Assembly: GCF_009928445.1 (NCBI RefSeq) | Contig: NZ_JAABNO010000014.1 | Location: forward strand, 62,001 to 126,000 | Direction of reading: 5' to 3' | Length of the DNA stretch: 64,000 nucleotides | From: Clostridium sp. C8-1-8 | Lineage (GTDB): Bacteria > Bacillota > Clostridia > Clostridiales > Clostridiaceae | The notes under the pieces: model-generated | Database searches by the model: none | What the model saw: the letters and a program-made list of their open reading frames with translations, nothing else | Told to the model about the DNA's origin: nothing | Part shown: positions 35,807 to 45,585 of the stretch, piece by piece | How the letters are laid out: the number at the start of each line of letters is the position of its first letter | How positions within the stretch are numbered: position 1 is the first letter of the stretch | Made by a program: the position numbers and the translations under genes

Positions 35807-38800
35807 ATGATTAGAACTTTGTATGTAGAAAAAAAACAAGGCTTTGACATCGAAGCAAAAGCACTACTAGAGGACTTCAAAACAAATTTAGGAATTAATA
35901 CTATTGAAAATGTACGTTTATTAAATAAATATTCCTTTAATGAAGTTGAAAAAGATGTTTATGAAAAAGCGAAAGCTATAATATTTTCTGAACCTATGGT
36001 AGATAAAGTTTATGAAGAACAATTTCCTATCTTAGAAGGAGAAGCGGTTTTTGCAGTAGAATACCTTCCAGGCCAATATGATCAAAGAGCTGATTCTGCT
36101 GAACAGTGCTTTCAGATCCTTACCTCTGGAGAAAAGCTAGAAATAAAGTCCTCCAAGGTAGTATGTTTAAGTGGAGATATAAGCAAAGATGAACTTGCGA
36201 AAATAAAGCAATATTACATAAATCCTGTTGATTCAAGAGAGGTTGATCCTCTATCTAAAGAACTATTCTCATCCTATGAAATTCCAAGCGAAGTTGAAGA
36301 TATAGATAATTTTACAAGTTTAGACAGTGAAGGCTTAAGTGATCTGCATAAAGAATTAGGCTTAGCTATGACAGTAGAAGATTTAAAACTAATAAAAGAT
36401 TACTTTTTAGAAGAGAAAAGAAATCCTACTATCACTGAGATAAAAGTTATAGACACCTATTGGTCCGATCACTGCAGACATACTACTTTCTTAACTTCTA
36501 TAGAAAATGTTGAAATAGAAGACAGCATCTATTCAAGTCCTATTGTAAAAAGCTTTAATAGATACAAAGAAGCTAGAGAAGTTTTGTACAAGAATAAAGA
36601 AAAAGATATGACTTTAATGGATATAGCTGTAATAGCAATGAAGGAACTAAAAAGTAAGGGTGTGTTAGAAGATTTGGACATATCTGATGAAATAAACGCC
36701 TGTTCCATAAAAGTAAAGGTTGAAACTGAAAAGGGAACTGAAGATTACTTAGTAATGTTTAAGAACGAAACTCATAACCATCCAACGGAGATAGAACCCT
36801 TTGGTGGGGCAGCAACCTGTCTTGGTGGGGCTATAAGAGACCCATTGTCAGGCAGAACTTATGTATACCAAGCAATGAGAGTTACAGGAAGTGGTGATCC
36901 TACAGTACCAATAGAAGAAACCTTAAAGGGTAAGCTTCCTCAAAGAAAGATAACTCTAGGAGCTGCTCATGGTTATAGTTCTTATGGAAATCAGATAGGT
37001 TTAGCAACAGGACAGGTCAATGAAATATATGATCCTGGTTACGTAGCTAAAAGAATGGAGATTGGAGCTGTTATAGCAGCAGCACCTTTTAAGAACGTTA
37101 GAAGAGAAGAGCCTTTAGAAGGAGACATAATAGTTCTTCTAGGTGGAAGAACAGGAAGAGATGGCTGTGGTGGGGCAACTGGATCATCAAAGGAGCATAC
37201 AGTAGAGTCTATCGAACAGTGCGGAGCAGAAGTTCAAAAAGGTAATGCACCTACAGAAAGAAAGCTTCAAAGACTTTTCAGAAATCCAAAAGTATCTACT
37301 ATGATAAAGAGATGTAACGATTTTGGTGCCGGTGGAGTTTCTGTAGCAATAGGAGAACTTTGCAGAGGTCTTGATATAAATCTTGATCTAGTTCCTAAAA
37401 AGTATGAAGGTCTTGATGGTACAGAACTTGCTATATCAGAGTCTCAGGAAAGAATGGCCGTAGTTATAGCTAAGGAAGATGGAGAAAAGTTTATAAAGCT
37501 TGCACTTGAAGAAAACTTAGAAGCAACTATAGTAGCTGAAGTAACTGATCTTGAAAGGATGAGAATGTTCTGGAATGGAAAGAAAATAGTTGATCTTTCA
37601 AGAGCCTTCCTTGATACAAATGGAGCTAAGCAAATAACAAGCGCTATATTAAAAGCACCTAAGGCTGAAGAAAATATATATAAGAGCGAAGGTGCTGAAG
37701 ATTTAAAGAAGCTATGGTTTGAAACTATGGAAGATTTAAATGTGGCATCTCAAAAAGGATTAGTTGAAAGATTTGATGGAACTATAGGAGCAGGAACTGT
37801 ATTGATGCCATTTGGAGGAAAGTATCAGCTTACTCCATCAGAAGGAATGGCTGCAAGGATACCAACTCTAGAAGGAGAAGCAGAGGAAGCTACTATAATG
37901 ACCTTTGGTTTTAATGCAAAGCTATCAAAATGGAGCCCATATCACAGTGCATATAATGCAGTGGTGGAATCAGTTTCTAAGATAGTAGCCACAGGTGGTA
38001 AGAGTAAGAAAGTATGGCTTACCTTCCAAGAGTACTTTGAAAAGCTTGGAAAGAACCCTGAGAGATGGGGAAAACCACTAGCAGCGTTACTTGGAGCTTA
38101 TCAAGCTCAGATAGACTTAGGAATAGCAGCTATTGGAGGAAAGGATAGTATGTCTGGAAGCTTTGGCGATATGGATGTACCACCTACTTTAGTTTCCTTT
38201 GCTGTGGCAGTGGAAAAGGCTAAAAATATAATTTCTCCAGAGTTTAAAAAGGCAAACTCTCAAGTTGTTTATGTAAGTACAAGCAGAGATGAAAGTGAAC
38301 TTATAAATATAGAAGAATTTAAGAAAAACGTTGAAGTAATAGAAAGACTCATTGAAGAAAAGAAGGTTATCTCAGCATATTCCTTGAAAAATGGGGGCAT
38401 TTGTGAAGGAATATCAAAAATGTGTTTCGGAAACAAAATTGGGGTTAGGCTTTCAGCATTAAGCAAGGAAGAACTTTTCTCTTTAAGTTATGGAAGCTTT
38501 ATTCTTGAAGTTTCAGAAGGCTTAGAGGTTGATAAAGAATTCCAAGGGGCTAGTTACAAGAAGATTGGTGAAACAAAGGCAGAACCAAGTATTGAAGTTT
38601 TAGATCATTGCTTTGCAATAGATGAGCTCATAGCTTTATGGGAAGGCAAGCTAAGTAAGGTATTTAAGATAAAGACTGAAGATAAAAATGAAAAAGTAGC
38701 TTCTATCTTATTTGAAAATCCTTATAAAAAGACTGTAGCTATAAAAACTGCTAAACCAAGAGTATTCATTCCAGTATTCCCTGGTACAAACTGTGAGTAT

Positions 38801-39550
38801 GACTGTGCAAAAGCTTTTGAAAAAGAAGGAGCAGTAGTAAAGCAACTAGTACTCAAGAATCTTACTAAGGAAAGCCTTTTAGATTCCTTAGTAGAGATGG
38901 AGAAGGCTATAAAGAATAGTGAGATAATTATGCTTCCAGGAGGCTTTAGTGCTGGAGATGAGCCAGATGGTTCTGCAAAGTTCATAGCAACAGTATTTAG
39001 AAATGAGAGAATAAGTAATGCTGTAATGGAACTTCTAAAGAATAGAGATGGACTTATGTTAGGTATTTGTAATGGCTTCCAAGCTCTTGTAAAACTAGGT
39101 TTGTTACCATACGGAGAAATAGTAGATATGGAAGAAGATATGGCAACCTTAACCTTCAATACTATAGGAAGACATATGAGTTCCATCATAAATACAAAGG
39201 TGGTATCAACCCTTTCACCTTGGTTCAATGAGGTTAGTTTAGGGGATATACATGCTATACCAATATCTCATGGAGAAGGAAGATTTGTAGCACCAGAAGG
39301 TCTTTTAAGAGAGCTTCAGGCAAAAGGGCAGATAGCAACTCAATATGTAGACTTTAATGGTGAAGCAACGCTTGATATGCCTTACAATCCAAATGGATCA
39401 ATGCTTGCTATTGAAGGTATAACAAGTCCAGATGGAAGAATATTAGGTAAGATGGGACACTCAGAAAGAATAGGAAACAACCTGTACAAGAACATTCCAG
39501 GAGACTTTGATCAGAAGTTGTTTAAATCAGGAGTTAATTACTTCAAGTAA
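35807..39550 (+). CDS. purL: Phosphoribosylformylglycinamidine synthase, single-chain
   Basis: 1247 residues from the ATG after GGGAGGAAATC; an in-frame GTG six codons earlier overlaps the ribosome site. The synthetase part shows YWSDHCRHTTF and NETHNHPTEIEPFGGAATC. The C-terminal glutaminase has GGFSAGDE, the nucleophile Cys in LGICNGFQALVKLG, and SHGEGRF. The large fused form supplies its own ammonia, so no purQ or purS is needed. It converts FGAR to FGAM in purine synthesis and is the first gene of the operon. Confidence 0.97.
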   Translation: MIRTLYVEKKQGFDIEAKALLEDFKTNLGINTIENVRLLNKYSFNEVEKDVYEKAKAIIFSEPMVDKVYEEQFPILEGEAVFAVEYLPGQYDQRADSAEQCFQILTSGEKLEIKSSKVVCLSGDISKDELAKIKQYYINPVDSREVDPLSKELFSSYEIPSEVEDIDNFTSLDSEGLSDLHKELGLAMTVEDLKLIKDYFLEEKRNPTITEIKVIDTYWSDHCRHTTFLTSIENVEIEDSIYSSPIVKSFNRYKEAREVLYKNKEKDMTLMDIAVIAMKELKSKGVLEDLDISDEINACSIKVKVETEKGTEDYLVMFKNETHNHPTEIEPFGGAATCLGGAIRDPLSGRTYVYQAMRVTGSGDPTVPIEETLKGKLPQRKITLGAAHGYSSYGNQIGLATGQVNEIYDPGYVAKRMEIGAVIAAAPFKNVRREEPLEGDIIVLLGGRTGRDGCGGATGSSKEHTVESIEQCGAEVQKGNAPTERKLQRLFRNPKVSTMIKRCNDFGAGGVSVAIGELCRGLDINLDLVPKKYEGLDGTELAISESQERMAVVIAKEDGEKFIKLALEENLEATIVAEVTDLERMRMFWNGKKIVDLSRAFLDTNGAKQITSAILKAPKAEENIYKSEGAEDLKKLWFETMEDLNVASQKGLVERFDGTIGAGTVLMPFGGKYQLTPSEGMAARIPTLEGEAEEATIMTFGFNAKLSKWSPYHSAYNAVVESVSKIVATGGKSKKVWLTFQEYFEKLGKNPERWGKPLAALLGAYQAQIDLGIAAIGGKDSMSGSFGDMDVPPTLVSFAVAVEKAKNIISPEFKKANSQVVYVSTSRDESELINIEEFKKNVEVIERLIEEKKVISAYSLKNGGICEGISKMCFGNKIGVRLSALSKEELFSLSYGSFILEVSEGLEVDKEFQGASYKKIGETKAEPSIEVLDHCFAIDELIALWEGKLSKVFKIKTEDKNEKVASILFENPYKKTVAIKTAKPRVFIPVFPGTNCEYDCAKAFEKEGAVVKQLVLKNLTKESLLDSLVEMEKAIKNSEIIMLPGGFSAGDEPDGSAKFIATVFRNERISNAVMELLKNRDGLMLGICNGFQALVKLGLLPYGEIVDMEEDMATLTFNTIGRHMSSIINTKVVSTLSPWFNEVSLGDIHAIPISHGEGRFVAPEGLLRELQAKGQIATQYVDFNGEATLDMPYNPNGSMLAIEGITSPDGRILGKMGHSERIGNNLYKNIPGDFDQKLFKSGVNYFK

Positions 39551-39574
39551 ACTTAACATAATAGATTATTTAAG

Positions 39575-39727
39575 ATATTAATTATAGGCTCTGCCAAAGT
39601 AATGTTTGAAATTAAGTGGGCAATTGTCCGATGCTTTGATGAGCTTTCGCTAATTGCTCGCTCATATATTATCTTCTTCGTAACCACTTAATTTCAACAA
39701 TATTATTGAACATAGCCTAATATTAAT
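39575..39727. repeat. Long imperfect hairpin element between purL and purE
   Basis: Perfect 14-bp arms TTGAAATTAAGTGG / CCACTTAATTTCAA (39606-39619 and 39684-39697), inside looser outer arms TTAATTATAGGCT / AGCCTAATATTAA with two mismatches. The core holds GCAATT / AATTGC. The whole could be a small non-coding transposable element (MITE-like) or a structured mRNA segment that tunes purL versus downstream expression. Confidence 0.55.
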
Positions 39728-39776
39728 AATGCTAATATAAATAAGAGGACAATCTATAAAAATATTGGAGGTAACT

Positions 39777-40256
39777 ATGAAAGTAGCAATTTTCTTTGGT
39801 TCAAAATCAGATACTGATGTAATGAAGGGAGCAGCAAACGCTCTTAAGGAATTTGGAGTAGAGTACAAGGCTTTTGTACTATCTGCTCATAGAGTTCCAG
39901 AAAAGCTAATGGAGACTCTACATGAAATAGATGAACAGGGTTTTGAAGTGATAATTGCAGGAGCTGGACTTGCAGCTCATCTTCCTGGAGTTATAGCATC
40001 ACACACAACAATGCCAGTAATTGGAGTACCTGTAAATGCAGCGATAAATGGATTAGATGCTTTATATTCAATAGTGCAAATGCCTAAATCTATACCAGTA
40101 GCTACCGTTGGAATAAATAACAGCTATAATGCAGGAATGCTTGCAGTACAGATGCTTTCATTAAAATATCCTGAGCTTAAAGAAAAGCTTATAAATTTCC
40201 GTAAGGACATGAAGGAAAAATTTATTAAGGAAAATGGAGAAGGAGTGGAACTATAA
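39777..40256 (+). CDS. purE: N5-carboxyaminoimidazole ribonucleotide mutase
   Basis: 159 residues from the ATG after TTGGAGG. Family motifs are [27 protein letters not shown], and [20 protein letters not shown] with the catalytic His. It rearranges N5-CAIR to CAIR (or carboxylates AIR directly in the class II form). No purK gene lies in the cluster. Its stop overlaps the purC start by one base. Confidence 0.96.
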   Translation: MKVAIFFGSKSDTDVMKGAANALKEFGVEYKAFVLSAHRVPEKLMETLHEIDEQGFEVIIAGAGLAAHLPGVIASHTTMPVIGVPVNAAINGLDALYSIVQMPKSIPVATVGINNSYNAGMLAVQMLSLKYPELKEKLINFRKDMKEKFIKENGEGVEL

Positions 40257-40960
40257 TGGAAAAATTAGAAATGATGTATGAAGGAAAAGCAAAGAAAATA
40301 TATGCAACAGACAAGGCTGATGAAGTAATAGTATATTACAAGGACGATGCAACAGCATTTAACGGAGAAAAGAAGGGCCAAATAGAAGATAAAGGTGTTT
40401 TAAACAACGCAATAACTTCTGTACTTTTCAATCTTCTTGAAAAAGAAGGAGTTAAGACTCACTTTATAGAAAAGTTAAATGAAAGAGAACAACTTTGCAA
40501 AAAGGTTGAAATAGTACCTCTTGAAGTTATAGTTAGAAACGTAGCAGCAGGAAGCATGGCAAAGAGATTAGGCTTAGAAGAAGGCTTCCCACTAAAGACT
40601 ACAGTTTTTGAAATCTGCTTAAAAGACGATGCACTAGGCGATCCATTAATAAATGACTACCATGCAGTAGGTATTGGAGCAGCTTCTTTTGAAGAATTAA
40701 ATAAAATATATGAAATGACTGCAAAGGTTAATGATGTACTAAAGGAATTCTTCTTAAAGCAAAACATAAAGCTAATAGACTTTAAGTTAGAGTTTGGTAG
40801 ATACAATGGAGAAATATTATTAGCTGATGAAATATCACCAGATACTTGCAGATTCTGGGATGCAACAACTAATGAAAAACTAGACAAGGATAGATTTAGA
40901 AGAGATCTTGGCAACGTTAAAGATGCTTATGTAGAAATACTTAATAGAATCAACCAGTAA
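40256..40960 (+). CDS. purC: SAICAR synthetase
   Basis: 234 residues. Starts [19 protein letters not shown], the standard opening of bacterial PurC, and contains [20 protein letters not shown] and [13 protein letters not shown] for nucleotide and substrate binding. It joins aspartate to CAIR using ATP. The start codon shares a base with the purE stop, so translation is coupled. Confidence 0.97.
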   Translation: MEKLEMMYEGKAKKIYATDKADEVIVYYKDDATAFNGEKKGQIEDKGVLNNAITSVLFNLLEKEGVKTHFIEKLNEREQLCKKVEIVPLEVIVRNVAAGSMAKRLGLEEGFPLKTTVFEICLKDDALGDPLINDYHAVGIGAASFEELNKIYEMTAKVNDVLKEFFLKQNIKLIDFKLEFGRYNGEILLADEISPDTCRFWDATTNEKLDKDRFRRDLGNVKDAYVEILNRINQ

Positions 40961-40983
40961 TTATTAGTGAAAGGAATCTGATT

Positions 40984-42393
40984 ATGAGAATAGAGCCAAT
41001 TGAAGATAAGTTTAAAGAAGAATGTGGAGTATTTGGAGTGTTTTCCAAGAACAACTTAGATGTAGCAAGAATCACATACTATGGACTTTATGCATTGCAA
41101 CACAGAGGACAAGAAAGTGCGGGTATTGCAGTTTCTGATGGTGAAAGTTTAAAACTTCATAAAGATCTAGGTCTTATTACTGAAGCTTTTAAAGAAAAGC
41201 ACATTCAGGAATTAAAAGGACATATAGCAATTGGACACGTTAGATATTCAACTACAGGATCAACTAATGTGGAAAATGCACAACCACTATTAAGCTCATA
41301 CAAGCTTGGCTCTATTGCCATAGCGCATAACGGAAATCTAGTAAATGCTGATGTACTTAGGGAGCTTTTAGAGGATTCGGGCCATGTTTTTCATACCTCA
41401 ATAGACTCAGAAGTAATAATAAGTCTTATAGCTAGAGGAGCGAAGAGAGGAATAGAAAGAGCTATAGCTGATGCTGTTCAAACCATCAAAGGCTCCTTTG
41501 CTTTAGTCATGATGACTAAGGATAAGCTAATAGGGGTAAGAGATTCTAATGGAATAAGACCTCTATGTATTGGGAAAATTGGTGACAGCTATATCTTAGC
41601 TTCTGAGAGCTGTGCTTTAGATACGGTTGGAGCTGACTTTGTAAGAGATGTAGAACCAGGAGAAATTGTAATAATAGATGAACATGGAATTGAAAGTGTA
41701 AAGTATTCAGAGCAGACACAGTGTGAAACTTGTGTATTTGAATATATATATTTTGCAAGACCAGATAGTACTATTGATGGTATTAATGTTCACCAATCAA
41801 GAGTAAAAGCAGGAGAAATGTTGTTCAAGGAATCACCAGTGGAAGCAGATGTTGTTATAGGTGTTCCAGACTCAGGAATATCTGCAGCTATAGGTTATTC
41901 TAGAGCTTCAGGAATTCCTTTTGAAACCGGCTTTGTAAAGAATAAGTATGTTGGAAGAACCTTTATAACTCCAAATCAGGAGATGAGAGAAAGAGCTGTA
42001 TCCGTAAAGCTTAATCCACTAAAGGCCAATGTAGAAGGAAAAAGAGTTATATTAATTGATGATTCTATAGTAAGAGGAACTACTTCAAGACACTTAGTTG
42101 AGTCTTTAAGAAAAGCTGGAGCTACAGAAGTTCACTTTAGAGTAGCATCTCCTATTGTAGGGTATCCATGTTACTTTGGAATAGACATATCCTATAGAAA
42201 AGAATTGGTTGGGTCAGAGAGATCAGTCGATGAAATCAATGCAGTGATTGGAGCAGATTCCCTTGCTTATATTTCAGTAGAAAGCTTGTTAAAGTGCTTC
42301 GGAGATAAAAAAGGATTTTGTTTAGGCTGCTTTAATGGAATATACCCAGTTTCAACCCCAATAGAAACAGCAAAAGATCATCTTGAAAGGTAG
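40984..42393 (+). CDS. purF: Amidophosphoribosyltransferase
   Basis: 469 residues after GAAAGGA. A 13-residue propeptide precedes CGVFGVF, so Cys14 becomes the N-terminal nucleophile of the glutaminase after cleavage. The PRPP-binding loop VILIDDSIVRGTT is intact. Cysteines in FEYIY-adjacent CETC, VGYPCYFG and GFCLGCFNG fit the 4Fe-4S cluster of the Bacillus-type enzyme. It makes phosphoribosylamine from PRPP and glutamine, the committed step of the pathway. Confidence 0.97.
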   Translation: MRIEPIEDKFKEECGVFGVFSKNNLDVARITYYGLYALQHRGQESAGIAVSDGESLKLHKDLGLITEAFKEKHIQELKGHIAIGHVRYSTTGSTNVENAQPLLSSYKLGSIAIAHNGNLVNADVLRELLEDSGHVFHTSIDSEVIISLIARGAKRGIERAIADAVQTIKGSFALVMMTKDKLIGVRDSNGIRPLCIGKIGDSYILASESCALDTVGADFVRDVEPGEIVIIDEHGIESVKYSEQTQCETCVFEYIYFARPDSTIDGINVHQSRVKAGEMLFKESPVEADVVIGVPDSGISAAIGYSRASGIPFETGFVKNKYVGRTFITPNQEMRERAVSVKLNPLKANVEGKRVILIDDSIVRGTTSRHLVESLRKAGATEVHFRVASPIVGYPCYFGIDISYRKELVGSERSVDEINAVIGADSLAYISVESLLKCFGDKKGFCLGCFNGIYPVSTPIETAKDHLER

Positions 42394-42400
42394 TGAAGAA

Positions 42401-43402
42401 ATGTTAACATACAAACAAGCAGGAGTAGACATAGAAGAGGGATACAAATCTGTTAAACTTATAAAGGATTATGCAAGTAGAACTTTATCACAGTACGTTT
42501 TAAATGGACTAGGAAGCTTTGCAGGAATGGTTGAACTTCCAGAAGGCTACAAGAAACCAGTATTGGTTTCAGGAACTGATGGAGTAGGAACAAAGCTTGA
42601 TATTGCCTTTAAGACAAAGAAATACGATACTGTAGGAATAGACTGTGTTGCTATGTGTGTGAATGACATACTTTGCCATGGAGCAAAACCTTTATTTTTC
42701 CTTGACTATCTAGCTTGCGGCAAGCTTGAAGCGGAAGTGGCAGCTGACTTAGTAAAGGGAGTATCTGAAGGATGTCTTCAAGGGGACTGTTCTTTAATAG
42801 GTGGAGAAACTGCTGAAATGCCAGGTTTCTATAGTGAAGGAGAATATGATCTAGCTGGTTTTGCAGTAGGAGTTGTTGATAAAGATAAGATAATAAACGG
42901 AAGTAATATAGAAGAAGGCAATGTTCTTATAGGAATAGCTTCTTCAGGGATACATTCTAATGGATTTTCTCTAGTGAGAAAGATTTTTTCAGATTTAGAT
43001 GAAGAGTTTGAAGGAAAACCAGTTTGGCAAACTTTAATAGAGCCTACAAAAATCTATGTTAAACCAGTAATGAGAGTCTTAGAAAGCTATGACATAAAGG
43101 GGATGGCTCATATAACTGGTGGCGGCTTCATAGAAAATGTACCAAGAATGTTTGGTGAAGGTTCCTTTACAGCAGTTATTAAGAAAAATAGTTACCCCCT
43201 TCCAAGCATATTCCAAGAGATAATTAATAGAGGTGTTGAAAAGGATCATATGTACAATACCTTTAATATGGGGATTGGATTTGTACTTGCTGTAGATGCT
43301 AAGGATAAGGACGCTGTACTTGAGCTTTTAATATCACAAGGCGAGAGAGCTTACGACATTGGATATGTAAGAGCTGGAGGTGAGGGTGTTTGCTTAGAAT
43401 AG
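42401..43402 (+). CDS. purM: AIR synthetase (phosphoribosylformylglycinamidine cyclo-ligase)
   Basis: 333 residues from the ATG seven bases after the purF stop, with GAAAGG within the purF end. Signature VSGTDGVGTKLDIAFKTKK and DCVAMCVNDILCHGA are present, with the C-terminal GGGFIENVPRM. It closes the imidazole ring using ATP. It overlaps purN by 13 bases. Confidence 0.97.
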   Translation: MLTYKQAGVDIEEGYKSVKLIKDYASRTLSQYVLNGLGSFAGMVELPEGYKKPVLVSGTDGVGTKLDIAFKTKKYDTVGIDCVAMCVNDILCHGAKPLFFLDYLACGKLEAEVAADLVKGVSEGCLQGDCSLIGGETAEMPGFYSEGEYDLAGFAVGVVDKDKIINGSNIEEGNVLIGIASSGIHSNGFSLVRKIFSDLDEEFEGKPVWQTLIEPTKIYVKPVMRVLESYDIKGMAHITGGGFIENVPRMFGEGSFTAVIKKNSYPLPSIFQEIINRGVEKDHMYNTFNMGIGFVLAVDAKDKDAVLELLISQGERAYDIGYVRAGGEGVCLE

Positions 43403-43998
43403 CAGTATTGGTTTCAGGGGGAGGAAGTAACCTAGGGGCTATAATAGAAAGTATTGAAAAGGGAGATTTAAACTGTTCTATTGAAGCGGTTATTTCTGAT
43501 AAAGATAGTGCTTATGCTTTAACCAGAGCTAGAGAAAAGAATATCCCAGCCTTTGTAGTATCTAAAAAGGAGTTTGGGGCTGAAAGTTCCAATAGGATAT
43601 TAGAACTTATAAAAGGTAAGGTTGATTTGATAGTACTTGCAGGATATTTATCTATTTTAAATGGGGAGATCTTAAGGCAATTTAAGAATAAAATAATAAA
43701 TATCCATCCATCACTTATTCCAGCATTCTCTGGGGCGGGAATGTATGGAATAAAGGTTCACGAAGCTGTTATTAAAAAAGGTGTAAGATACTCAGGCTGT
43801 ACAGTGCACTTTGTTAATGAAGAGGTTGACGGGGGAGAAATACTTCTTCAAGAGGCAGTACAGGTATTGCAAGAGGATGATGCAGCTACACTACAAAAAA
43901 GAGTGCTTGAAAAAGAGCATGAGATTTTACCAAAAGCTATAAAGCTTATAAGTGAGGGAAAAGTTACAATAAAAGACGGAAAAACTTTTTTACTATAA
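43390..43998 (+). CDS. purN: Glycinamide ribonucleotide formyltransferase
   Basis: 202 residues with a TTG start inside the end of purM, after GGAGGTGAGGG. It begins LRIAVLVSGGGSNLGAII and carries the formyl-transfer motif NIHPSLIPAFSGAGMYG plus GCTVHFVNEEVDGG with the catalytic Asp. It uses 10-formyl-tetrahydrofolate as the donor. Confidence 0.96.
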   Translation: MLRIAVLVSGGGSNLGAIIESIEKGDLNCSIEAVISDKDSAYALTRAREKNIPAFVVSKKEFGAESSNRILELIKGKVDLIVLAGYLSILNGEILRQFKNKIINIHPSLIPAFSGAGMYGIKVHEAVIKKGVRYSGCTVHFVNEEVDGGEILLQEAVQVLQEDDAATLQKRVLEKEHEILPKAIKLISEGKVTIKDGKTFLL

Positions 43999-44035
43999 AG
44001 AAGCTCGCTTCAGCGAATTTTTTACTGTTAAGTAA
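43999..44035 (+). repeat. Short remnant of the dispersed repeat's 3' arm
   Basis: AAGAAGCTCGCTTCAGCGAA followed by TTTTTTACTGTT resembles AAGAAGGTCGCTTTAGAGAA of repeat copy C, including a weak TCGC / GCGA hairpin and a T-run. It could act as a weak terminator inside the operon. Confidence 0.4.
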
Positions 44036-44059
44036 GTCTAAATCTAAGGAGGTTTTTTG

Positions 44060-45565
44060 ATGATTAAGAGAGCTTTACTAAGCGTATATGATAAAACTGG
44101 CATACTTGATTTTGCTAAGTTTCTTGCAAGTAACGATGTTGAGATAATTTCTTCAGGTGGAACATATAAATATCTTCTAGAAAACGGTGTTGTGGTAAAG
44201 GAGATAGCTGAGATCACAAAGGCACCAGAAATGCTTGATGGAAGAGTTAAGACTCTTCATCCTGTGATTCATGGAGGTATATTAGCTATAAGAGACAACG
44301 AAGAGCATATGAAGACCATTAAGGAAAGAGGTATTGACACAATAGATCTAGTTGTAGTAAATCTATATCCTTTCTTTGAAAAGGTAAAGGAAGATTTGAG
44401 CTTTGAAGAAAAGGTTGAATTTATAGATATCGGTGGTCCTACAATGCTTAGAGCTGCTGCTAAAAACTTTAGGGATGTTGTAGTTATAAGCAATATAGAG
44501 GATTACAGCAAAGTTAAAGAAGAAATTGAGCAAAGTAAAGACGTTAGTCTTAAGACAAGAAAAGTACTAGCTGGTAAGGTATTTAACTTAATGAGTGCTT
44601 ATGATGGAGCTATAAGTAACTTCCTTCTAGAAGGTGAAGAGGAGTATCCAGAATATCTTTCAATTTCTTATAAGAAAAAGCAGGAATTAAGATATGGAGA
44701 AAATCCTCACCAAAGCGCAGCTTACTACTCAAACAATGAAGTAGATGGCGCTATGAATACCTTCGAGGTTCTTAACGGAAAAGAGCTTTCTTACAACAAC
44801 TTAAAGGATTTAGATATAGCTTGGAAGGTTGTAAATGAATTTGAAGAGATAGTAACTTGTGGACTTAAGCACAATACTCCATGTGGAGTTGCTATTGGAG
44901 AAACTGTTTATGATAGCTATATGAAGGCATATGAATGTGATCCAACTTCAATATTTGGCGGCATAGTTGCTGTTAACAGAAAGCTAGACAAGGCTACAGC
45001 AGAAGAGATGAGCAAGATATTCTTAGAGGTAGTAGCAGCACCAGAATATGAAGAAGAGGCTTTAGAGGTTTTAAGAAAGAAGAAGAACTTAAGAGTTATA
45101 AAGGTTAATTCTGCTCCTAAGGCTGATAAGTACATGGTTACAGTGGATGGTGGAATACTAGTACAAGAAGAAGATAGAAAGCTTATAGAAGAAATTAAGG
45201 TGGTTACAGAAAAAACACCAACAGAGGCTGAGATGAAGGACATGATCTTCGGCATGAAGGTGGTTAAGTATGTTAAGTCAAATGCTATAGTTGTAATAAA
45301 TGATGGCAAAGCAGTAGGAATCGGTGGAGGTCAAGTTAATAGAATATGGCCTACAATAGATGCACTAAAGAGAGGGACAGGAGCTACTGTGCTTGCATCA
45401 GATGCCTTCTTCCCATTCGGAGATGTAGTAGAAGAAGCTGCAAAATACGATATTAAGGCAATTATTCAGCCAGGCGGATCTATAAGAGATCAGGAGTCTA
45501 TAGATCAATGCAATAAGCATGGAATTAGCATGGTGTTCACAGGTATAAGACATTTCAAACACTAA
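44060..45565 (+). CDS. purH: AICAR transformylase / IMP cyclohydrolase
   Basis: 501 residues from the ATG after AAGGAGG. The N-terminal IMP cyclohydrolase (MGS-like) domain shows [17 protein letters not shown] and [16 protein letters not shown]. The C-terminal transformylase carries [12 protein letters not shown] and FGGIVAVNR. It performs the last two steps to IMP. Confidence 0.97.
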   Translation: MIKRALLSVYDKTGILDFAKFLASNDVEIISSGGTYKYLLENGVVVKEIAEITKAPEMLDGRVKTLHPVIHGGILAIRDNEEHMKTIKERGIDTIDLVVVNLYPFFEKVKEDLSFEEKVEFIDIGGPTMLRAAAKNFRDVVVISNIEDYSKVKEEIEQSKDVSLKTRKVLAGKVFNLMSAYDGAISNFLLEGEEEYPEYLSISYKKKQELRYGENPHQSAAYYSNNEVDGAMNTFEVLNGKELSYNNLKDLDIAWKVVNEFEEIVTCGLKHNTPCGVAIGETVYDSYMKAYECDPTSIFGGIVAVNRKLDKATAEEMSKIFLEVVAAPEYEEEALEVLRKKKNLRVIKVNSAPKADKYMVTVDGGILVQEEDRKLIEEIKVVTEKTPTEAEMKDMIFGMKVVKYVKSNAIVVINDGKAVGIGGGQVNRIWPTIDALKRGTGATVLASDAFFPFGDVVEEAAKYDIKAIIQPGGSIRDQESIDQCNKHGISMVFTGIRHFKH

Positions 45566-45585
45566 GATAGATGGAGTGATAATTG

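Noticed and set aside
38722..39228. Reverse-strand ORF of 168 codons inside purL
   Set aside because: Shadow of the highly conserved PurL glutaminase domain; no initiation signal.
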